A stretch of DNA of 10,752 nucleotides from Egerieenecus sp048201975 (GTDB lineage: Bacteria > Bacillota > Clostridia > Christensenellales > Aristaeellaceae), in contig DBFBGQ010000126.1 in NCBI GenBank assembly GCA_048201975.1, positions 1-10,752 on the forward strand. The letters are read 5' to 3'. The position numbers were made by a program, and so were the translations under genes. This document shows positions 5,704-10,752 of the stretch, one piece after another. The notes beneath the pieces were generated by a model that did no database searches, was not told the origin of the DNA, and saw only the letters and a list, made by a program, of their open reading frames with translations. Numbering within the stretch: position 1 is the first letter of the stretch; the number at the start of each line of letters is the position of its first letter.

Positions 5704-8117
5704 CCCAGCCCGATTCCGCAACGCTGCTTTTTGAGTTCCCCCAGCCCGCCCCCAGAGGCCTGCCGGAAACCACGCTGCGGCTGCGGCTGGAAGCCCTTGC
5801 CTGCGGCGCGGTGCGCGTCACCCGCACGCTTCGTGAAGGTTTCCTGCCCTGCCAGACTCCGGTGGTGGTCAACCGCGCCCCGGGGAGCTGGGAATTGCTG
5901 CCCTGCACAGACGCTTATCTGGCCCGGACCGGCGATCTGCTGGTCCGGGTGGATCCCGAGGAGGGCGCCGTCCGCTTCCTGGACGCGCAGGGACGGACGC
6001 TGCTGCAGGAGCGGGAATCGCAACCGTGCATTTTGCAGGAAAAGCCCGTGATGAAAAATATCTTCCATAAAAATGCCGCCATCCGCTACCGGGAAAGCGT
6101 GGACGGCGTGCGCGCCTCCACGGAGGACTACGAGACCTATGTAGACCGCCAGGCGTACACCTGCAAGCTCTCATTGCGCCTGGACGCCGACGAGGGATTG
6201 TACGGCCTGGGCTCCCATGAGGAAGGCTACGGCAACCTTCGCGGCAGGATGCGCGAGCTCTACCAGCACAACATGAAGGCTGTGGTCCCTGTGCTGGTAT
6301 CCACCAAGGGATGGGGTATGCTTTTCGACCTGGGTTGCCTGATGATCTTCCATGACGACGCGGAGGGAACGTATCTCTGGGCGGACTGCGCCGACGAAAT
6401 GGATTATTATTTCATGGCGGGCGGCTATCCCAACGTGATGAAAACGTACGCAGCGCTCACCGGCCCCACGCCCCTGCTGCCCCGGTACGCATTCGGCTAT
6501 GTGCAGTCCAAGGAAAGGTACAAGGACGCGCAGGAGCTGGTCAGTGTCGTGAAGGAATACAGGCAGCGCCGGGTGCCCCTGGACATGATCGTGCTGGACT
6601 GGCGCAGCTGGCCGGGCGACCTGTGGGGATTCAAGATTTTTGATCCGGACCGTTTCCCCGACCCTGGCGCCATGACCGAAAAGCTGCATCAGCTGGGCGC
6701 GAAAATGATGATTTCCATCTGGCCCTCCATGCAGGGGGACGCCAACGAAAACCGCGCCGAGATGCTGGCCAACGATTGCATGCTGGGTAACGGCACCATT
6801 TACAACGCCTTTGACAGCAAGGCCCGGGAGCTATACTGGAAGCAGGCCTATGAGGGCCTGTTCCGCTACGGCGTGGACGCCTGGTGGTGCGACTGCAGCG
6901 AACCCTTTGAATCCGACTGGCATGGCCGCATCAAGCCCGAGCCCTTTGAACGTGTCCGGCTGAACACGGAGGAATCCAAAAAATACCTCGACCCGGCGCA
7001 AATCAATCTGTACAGCCTGTACCACGCGCAGGGAATCTACCAGGGACAGCGCGGCGTCACAGACCGCAAGCGGGTGGTCAACCTGACCCGCTCCTCCTAT
7101 GCCGGGCAGCACCGCTACGCCACCATCGTATGGTCCGGAGACGTTTCCTCCAGCTGGGAGGTGCTTCGCCGGCAAGTCCCCGAAGGGCTGAACTACTGCG
7201 CCACCGGTGAAAACTACTGGACCACCGATGCCGGCGGCTTCTTCCCCATGGGACACGGAGGCGCGTGGTTCGGCGCGGGCGACTTCAACGATGGCGTGAA
7301 CGATCTGGGCTTCCGCGAGCTCTATGTGCGTTGGCTTCAGTTCTCCGCTTTCCTGCCCATGATGCGCGCCCACGGCACGGGTACGCCGCGGGAAATCTGG
7401 CAGTTCGGCGAAAAGGGCGACCCATGGTATGACGCCATTGAAAAGATCATTTGCTTCCGGGTTCGCCTGCTGCCCTACCTATATACCCTGGCCGCCCAAT
7501 GCACCAGCGACGGCATGCCCATGCTGCGCGTACCTGCGCTGGTCTTCCCCGGCGACCCAGCCCTGCGCCAGCACACCGATCAAATGATGCTCGGCAACGA
7601 CCTGCTGGTTCAGCCTGTTACCCGCCCGATGACCTATGGCCCGGGAAGTCAGGAGATCAGCCCCTATAACGACCAGGTGTCCGTTTATCTGCCCCAGGGA
7701 AGCCTGTGGTACGCCTGGGAGAGCGCCTGCCCGCTGGAAGGCGGACAAACCCTATGCGTCCATGCGCCGCTGGATATCGTGCCCCTGTTCGTCCGCGCCG
7801 GCGCCATCATCCCAACCGGGCCAGTCATGCAGTACGCCGACGAAATCGAGCATCCGCCCCTGCTGCTCACCATCTATCCGGGCAGCGACGGCGCTTTTAC
7901 CCTCTATGACGACGAGGGCGACGGATACGGTTATGAAAACGGCGCGCAGGCCCGCATCCCCTTTGTCTGGGATGACGGCGCAAGGCGGCTCACCATCGGT
8001 CCGCGGAGCGGAAGCTATCCCGGCATGGCGCCGTCGCGCCAGCTGACGGTCCGCTTGATGGGCGGAAAAGAAGTCACGCTCCAGTATACCGGTACAGAGC
8101 AGGTCGTCGACCTGTAA
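5688..8117 (+). CDS. GH31-family alpha-glycosidase, probably alpha-xylosidase
   Basis: 809-residue retaining glycoside hydrolase of family GH31. An N-terminal beta-sandwich (to about 255) leads to a TIM barrel starting at GYVQSKERYKDAQELVSVVK and LDMIVLDWRSWP. The nucleophile is Asp402 in DAWWCDCSEP and the likely acid/base is Asp485 in WSGDVSSSWE. A C-terminal beta region carries LYDDEGDGYGYENG and LTIGPRSGSYPGM, typical of the DUF5110 part. The DAWWxDxxEP form of the nucleophile motif, the DFD/IFDPDRFPDP-like segment and the C-terminus resemble the xyloglucan alpha-xylosidases (CjXyl31A/BoGH31A type), though the PA14 insert of those enzymes is absent. Alpha-glucosidase or alpha-galactosidase activity is not excluded. 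There is no signal peptide, so it should be cytoplasmic. It is coupled to the GH95 gene upstream and lies 19 bp before the esterase, which implies joint action on one fucosylated substrate. Confidence 0.92.
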   Translation: MRSTMTQPDSATLLFEFPQPAPRGLPETTLRLRLEALACGAVRVTRTLREGFLPCQTPVVVNRAPGSWELLPCTDAYLARTGDLLVRVDPEEGAVRFLDAQGRTLLQERESQPCILQEKPVMKNIFHKNAAIRYRESVDGVRASTEDYETYVDRQAYTCKLSLRLDADEGLYGLGSHEEGYGNLRGRMRELYQHNMKAVVPVLVSTKGWGMLFDLGCLMIFHDDAEGTYLWADCADEMDYYFMAGGYPNVMKTYAALTGPTPLLPRYAFGYVQSKERYKDAQELVSVVKEYRQRRVPLDMIVLDWRSWPGDLWGFKIFDPDRFPDPGAMTEKLHQLGAKMMISIWPSMQGDANENRAEMLANDCMLGNGTIYNAFDSKARELYWKQAYEGLFRYGVDAWWCDCSEPFESDWHGRIKPEPFERVRLNTEESKKYLDPAQINLYSLYHAQGIYQGQRGVTDRKRVVNLTRSSYAGQHRYATIVWSGDVSSSWEVLRRQVPEGLNYCATGENYWTTDAGGFFPMGHGGAWFGAGDFNDGVNDLGFRELYVRWLQFSAFLPMMRAHGTGTPREIWQFGEKGDPWYDAIEKIICFRVRLLPYLYTLAAQCTSDGMPMLRVPALVFPGDPALRQHTDQMMLGNDLLVQPVTRPMTYGPGSQEISPYNDQVSVYLPQGSLWYAWESACPLEGGQTLCVHAPLDIVPLFVRAGAIIPTGPVMQYADEIEHPPLLLTIYPGSDGAFTLYDDEGDGYGYENGAQARIPFVWDDGARRLTIGPRSGSYPGMAPSRQLTVRLMGGKEVTLQYTGTEQVVDL

Positions 8118-8136
8118 GCATAAGGAGGAGAAGCAT

Positions 8137-9681
8137 ATGTTTATTCGACAGGTGAAAACTGAAAACGGCTGGGTTCGCGGCATCCAGGCCGCCGACCCCC
8201 GCATTACCGCCTACAAAGGCATTCCCTTTGCCGCGCCGCCCGTAGGCAAAAACCGCTGGCGGGCTCCGCAGCCCTGCGCCGATTGGGAGGGCGTGCTGGA
8301 CTGCTTTGATTTCAAGCCCATTTCCATGCAGGCCGTTCCGCCGCTGGATGAAAAAAACGTCTATACCCGGGAATGGTCCGTGGATCCCGACCTGGCCATG
8401 AGCGAGGACTGCCTATACCTGAACGTATGGGCGCCCGCAGACCCCAAGGCCAAGAATCTTCCCGTCTTCGTGTGGTATTTCGGCGGCGGGCTGCAGGTGG
8501 GGCATCCCTCGGAAATGGAATTTGACGGCGAGCGTCTGGCCCGCCGGGGCATTGTGATAGTGACCGTCAATTACCGCCTGAACGCCTTCGGCTTCCTGTG
8601 CCACCCGGAAATTAGCGCGCAGCAGCCGGATGCTCCGGCAAACTTCGGCCACCTGGACCAGCAAGCCGGCACCCGGTGGGTTAAGCGCAACATCGCGGCC
8701 TTCGGCGGCGATCCGGAGCGCATCACCATCGGCGGCCAGTCCGCAGGCGGCGGCAGCGTTATGAACCAGCTGACTTCCCCGCAGAACGCCGGCCTGTTCC
8801 AGGGCGCCATTGTGGAAAGCGGCGTATCCGCCAATGTATATCCCGCCGCTCGCAGGTTTGGCATGACCCCCAAGCTGTCGGAGGCCGAGAAGCGGGGCGA
8901 GGAATTCTTTGACTACCTGGGCGTCAAGACGCTGGAGGAGGCCCGGGCCATGGACGCCCAAGAGCTGATGGAAAAGGTCAAGGCGTACGGCGGTTTCTGG
9001 GGAACGGTGGAGGACGGCGTTTTCTGCGTGGGCGACGCAATGCAGTTGTTCATGGAAAACAAGCGCATTCAGTGCCCGGTACTGTGGGGCCGCACCTCTT
9101 CGGAATTCTTCGTTGGGCCGGAGGTTGAAAGCAAGGAAGACTTTGTGGCCATGGCCCGAACAGTCTTTGGAGAAAAGGCGGACGCCTACCTGCGTCTGTT
9201 TGACCTGGAGCACGCCTCCCTGGAAGATATCCGCCGGCAGGCTTCCGTATCCAGCATTGACCTGGCCGTTCGGTCCGCCTGCGTGGTAAATCAGCGGCTG
9301 AAAACGGGCAACGCGCTATACTATTACAACTTTGACGCGGAGATTCCCGGCTGGGATCATCCGGGCACCTTCCATTCCGTGGACCTGTGGTTCTTCTTTG
9401 AAACGCTGGCCAAGTGCTGGCGGCCCTTTGTGGGCAAGCATTATGACCTGGCACGGCAGATGTGCTCCTACTGGGCGTATTTCATCAAGCAGGGCAATCC
9501 CAACGGTTTGGATGCCACCGGCGAACCGCTTCCCCAGTGGGATGCGTGCACGCCCGACAATGCCGCGTGCATGGTGTTCGGCGATACCGCCGTCCAGTCC
9601 AACGAACAGCCCAACGAGCTGATGCAGCTGCTCATGGACCGTTACCTGATTCAGAAGGGGTTTGAGGGACTTAATGGATAA
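8137..9681 (+). CDS. Type-B carboxylesterase (alpha/beta hydrolase), cytoplasmic
   Basis: 514-residue carboxylesterase of the type-B family (COesterase), which cleaves ester bonds such as acetyl or aryl esters. Features in order: GWVRGIQ and YKGIPFAAPPVG near the N-terminus; SEDCLYLNVW (89-98); the oxyanion loop YFGGGLQVG (Gly116-118), where Phe115 takes the place of the more usual His; VTVNYRLNAFGF; and the nucleophile elbow GGQSAGG with Ser202 (Gln where many have Glu). The triad is completed by Glu323 in GRTSSEFF and His413 in GTFHSVDLW. There is no signal peptide. ATG 8137 follows AAGGAGG (8122-8128) at 8 bp, the strongest ribosome site in the operon. As last gene of the cluster it may remove O-acetyl or other acyl groups that block the two glycosidases. 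Its true substrate is not readable from sequence. Confidence 0.9.
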   Translation: MFIRQVKTENGWVRGIQAADPRITAYKGIPFAAPPVGKNRWRAPQPCADWEGVLDCFDFKPISMQAVPPLDEKNVYTREWSVDPDLAMSEDCLYLNVWAPADPKAKNLPVFVWYFGGGLQVGHPSEMEFDGERLARRGIVIVTVNYRLNAFGFLCHPEISAQQPDAPANFGHLDQQAGTRWVKRNIAAFGGDPERITIGGQSAGGGSVMNQLTSPQNAGLFQGAIVESGVSANVYPAARRFGMTPKLSEAEKRGEEFFDYLGVKTLEEARAMDAQELMEKVKAYGGFWGTVEDGVFCVGDAMQLFMENKRIQCPVLWGRTSSEFFVGPEVESKEDFVAMARTVFGEKADAYLRLFDLEHASLEDIRRQASVSSIDLAVRSACVVNQRLKTGNALYYYNFDAEIPGWDHPGTFHSVDLWFFFETLAKCWRPFVGKHYDLARQMCSYWAYFIKQGNPNGLDATGEPLPQWDACTPDNAACMVFGDTAVQSNEQPNELMQLLMDRYLIQKGFEGLNG

Positions 9682-9873
9682 TGTGCCACTCACCACTGGT
9701 TACTTTGCATGCTTAAGGGTACGGAAGGCACCGCAAATTGGACGATTTTCCGTTGAACGGGCACAGAAAAAAGAATCGGTTATAGAATAAGGCGATATTA
9801 TGCGGCCTCACTTCGAATTTCACGGGGAGTGAGGTCATTCTTCCAGGCAATACACTCATAGTTACCGAGGTGA
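9682..9873. other. AT-rich spacer after the operon, no gene seen
   Basis: I see no supported gene and no convincing terminator for the operon here. A 7-bp inverted repeat, CCTCACT (9806-9812) and AGTGAGG (9828-9834), has a 15-base loop and no following T run. A short CCGT/ACGG stem near 9750-9760 is equally weak. The stretch probably belongs to the decayed element that follows. Confidence 0.5.
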
Positions 9874-10029
9874 ACGTACGATCTAGACAACCGGGTGATC
9901 CCCTGCCGCAACAACGGACAGGCTACCCGCAAGTACGCCATCCGTGCTCGGGATGCCATCACTTTCTTGCGCCTGCGGGATACGTTCCCGGCGAGCAAGG
10001 GCTTTTGCGCCATTGCCAACAAGAGCTGA
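9874..10029 (+). pseudogene. Possible excisionase-like helix-turn-helix remnant
   Basis: The plus frame between stops at 9871 and 10027 encodes about 51 residues: YDLDNRVIPCRNN, then KYAIRARDAITFLRLRD. This resembles the second helix and wing of a MerR/excisionase-type DNA-binding domain (pattern: vIPCR...rkyaIr..DaitFL). The first helix and a start codon are not found in this frame. The gene, if real, is truncated or frameshifted at its 5' end. It lies directly before a broken TnpV-like gene, a pairing I would expect in Firmicutes mobile elements. The opposite strand also has an open frame (10082-9798) but shows no domain I recognise. The call is tentative. Confidence 0.3.
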
Positions 10030-10087
10030 AAGCACGACAGGATCATATAGCAGCTGATCACCACGGCTAACAAGGAGAACAAAAACC

Positions 10088-10461
10088 ATGTGTGAACTGC
10101 GCAAGTACATGCTGGAAAACGGCATCCATTACACCCTGCATGGCGACTGCTATTTTCCGGATTTCACGGACCAGGAGGACTGTACCTCCCTGGGCAGATG
10201 AGCGGACCTGCATCGGACTTTCTTCAAGGAGCATCGGTCCCACGCCTATGTGGAGATGCTCTTCGCGGACAAGCAGGCGCCCTACCTGCGCGACTTCCAG
10301 ACGTAGGCTGAGGAGTGGCATCAGCGGATGGAGGAGCAAATGCAACAGGCCGAAAGCGTGAGGGAGGAATTGAAAGCTTACGATCCCATGGGTTGGCAGG
10401 ATGAGCGGGGATTGCCGCCCGGGCCGGAGAGATGGTCATGGAGGAATGGGTGAACCAATAA
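10088..10461 (+). pseudogene. tnpV: TnpV-like transposon protein, broken
   Basis: TnpV is a small (about 120 residue) protein of unknown role carried by integrative elements of Firmicutes. From ATG 10088 (AAGGAG at 10072-10077, 10 bp upstream) the frame reads GIHYTLHGDCYFPDFT, then TGA at 10199. It continues as ADLHRTFFKEHRSHAYVEML to TAG at 10304, then AEEWHQRMEEQM and LKAYDPMGW. These match in order the TnpV pattern of YLLP-L-L, a LKEHR helix, an acidic QAEEM.. segment and LKA-D-M-W. One extra base near 10407 shifts the ending to MSGIAARAGEMVMEEW, which matches the family's MNNIRARAREIV tail, and TAA follows at 10459-10461. With two in-frame stops and one frameshift it is clearly dead, though the ribosome site and overall length are preserved, so decay is fairly recent. 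Confidence 0.7.
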
Positions 10462-10466
10462 CAAAA

Positions 10467-10500
10467 GTGGCAGGCACTCGCCCAAACGGGTGCCTGCCAC
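10467..10500 (-). terminator. Strong hairpin, terminator-like on the minus strand
   Basis: GTGGCAGGCAC (10467-10477) and GTGCCTGCCAC (10490-10500) are a perfect 11-bp inverted repeat, extendable by about three pairs toward a CCCAAA loop. On the minus strand the hairpin is followed by TTTTGTTATT, as in an intrinsic terminator. On the plus strand no T run follows. It starts 6 bp after the stop of the tnpV remnant. Confidence 0.55.
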
Positions 10501-10523
10501 CATGCATAATTGGCATGGATAAG

Positions 10524-10567
10524 AGGCGTGGAAAAGAGTTCTCTCTCCGCCTTGATTTTATTTTTTT
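10524..10567 (+). terminator. Weak terminator-like hairpin with T run
   Basis: AGGC-gt-GGA (10524-10532) can pair with TCCGCCT (10546-10552) with a two-base bulge. It is followed by TGATTTTATTTTTTT. The stem is imperfect and the loop long (13 bases), so termination would be moderate at best. Confidence 0.35.
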
Positions 10568-10608
10568 GCGGTAATGTCGTAGCCATTCGATGTTTCACGT
10601 ACGGAAAG

Positions 10609-10643
10609 GCCGGCGCTTGTATCTAACAGGCTTCGGCTTTTTT
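10609..10643 (+). terminator. Intrinsic terminator
   Basis: GCCGGCGCTTGT (10609-10620) pairs with ACAGGCTTCGGC (10626-10637) around the loop ATCTA, with one mismatch and a few G-T pairs. The stem is followed by six T (10638-10643) and preceded by AAAG. This is the best plus-strand terminator in the window. It could end transcription from the tnpV remnant or read-through from the glycosidase operon. Confidence 0.65.
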
Positions 10644-10702
10644 GCATGGAGCTTGCGCCTCGAAGATGCTGCCGCCTGCAGCTGCTTTTGGGGAATTAAC
10701 CA

Positions 10703-10732
10703 TTGTTACGCATCCAAAAAGAAATGCATATA
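10703..10732 (+). promoter_or_regulatory. Possible promoter for a gene beyond the right edge
   Basis: TTGTTA (10703-10708) and CATATA (10727-10732) are 18 bp apart. The -10 region lies inside AATGCATATACA (10723-10734), which resembles the AATGCATAC repeats before the fucosidase operon. The downstream gene is not in the window. Confidence 0.3.
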
Positions 10733-10752
10733 CACTTGCAACGCTGTGTATA

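Noticed and set aside
4720..5721. 333-codon open frame on the minus strand opposite the GH95 gene
   Set aside because: Low-complexity shadow rich in Ala, Gly and Arg, without domain motifs. The plus strand has full GH95 homology there.
9806..9834. Inverted repeat CCTCACT / AGTGAGG as terminator of the operon
   Set aside because: Only 7 bp with a 15-base loop and no following T run.
9798..10082. 94-codon open frame on the minus strand
   Set aside because: No recognisable domain. The opposite strand has a helix-turn-helix-like pattern and leads into tnpV, so this was not called as a gene.
10199..10306. Recoding of TGA and TAG in the tnpV-like gene as selenocysteine or pyrrolysine
   Set aside because: A frameshift also exists in the same gene and no recoding element is seen. 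Pseudogene decay is simpler.

Overview
The window looks like a chromosomal stretch from an uncultured gut-type Clostridia (Firmicutes). The grounds are AAGGAG-type ribosome binding sites before most genes, GH95 and GH31 enzymes without signal peptides, a MATE transporter, and remnants of IS30 and TnpV elements common in gut Clostridia. The central genes are GC-rich. The left-edge gene and the spacers are visibly more AT-rich. No rRNA, tRNA or CRISPR was seen, so the genus cannot be fixed.

Layout. 1-772: an exported protein of unknown function. 780-1404: a decayed patch, with the 3' part of an IS30-type transposase (+ strand) next to a broken L-fucose mutarotase gene (fucU, - strand) that has two in-frame stops but still carries a recognisable C-terminal motif. 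1519-2955: a MATE-family efflux transporter (- strand). 2956-3357: a divergent control region with a 13-bp direct repeat (23-bp period) placed just upstream of a probable -10 box. 3358-9681: a tight three-gene operon (+ strand) encoding a GH95 alpha-L-fucosidase, a GH31 alpha-glycosidase (probably alpha-xylosidase) and a type-B carboxylesterase. The first two genes overlap by 16 bp and the last two are 19 bp apart. 9682-10461: a decayed mobile-element patch with a possible helix-turn-helix remnant and a TnpV-like gene broken by two stops and a frameshift. 10467-10643: three hairpins in a row, the last a convincing intrinsic terminator. The right edge may hold a promoter for a gene outside the window.

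How the genes may work together. None of the three operon enzymes has a signal peptide, so they should act in the cytoplasm on imported oligosaccharides. Fucosidase, GH31 xylosidase-like enzyme and esterase together match the side chains of acetylated fucogalacto-xyloglucan (fucose, xylose, O-acetyl). A fucosylated, acylated plant glycoside or host glycan remains possible. The broken fucU suggests that fucose handling near this locus has been lost or moved elsewhere. Enzyme families are called with good confidence; exact substrates are inference.
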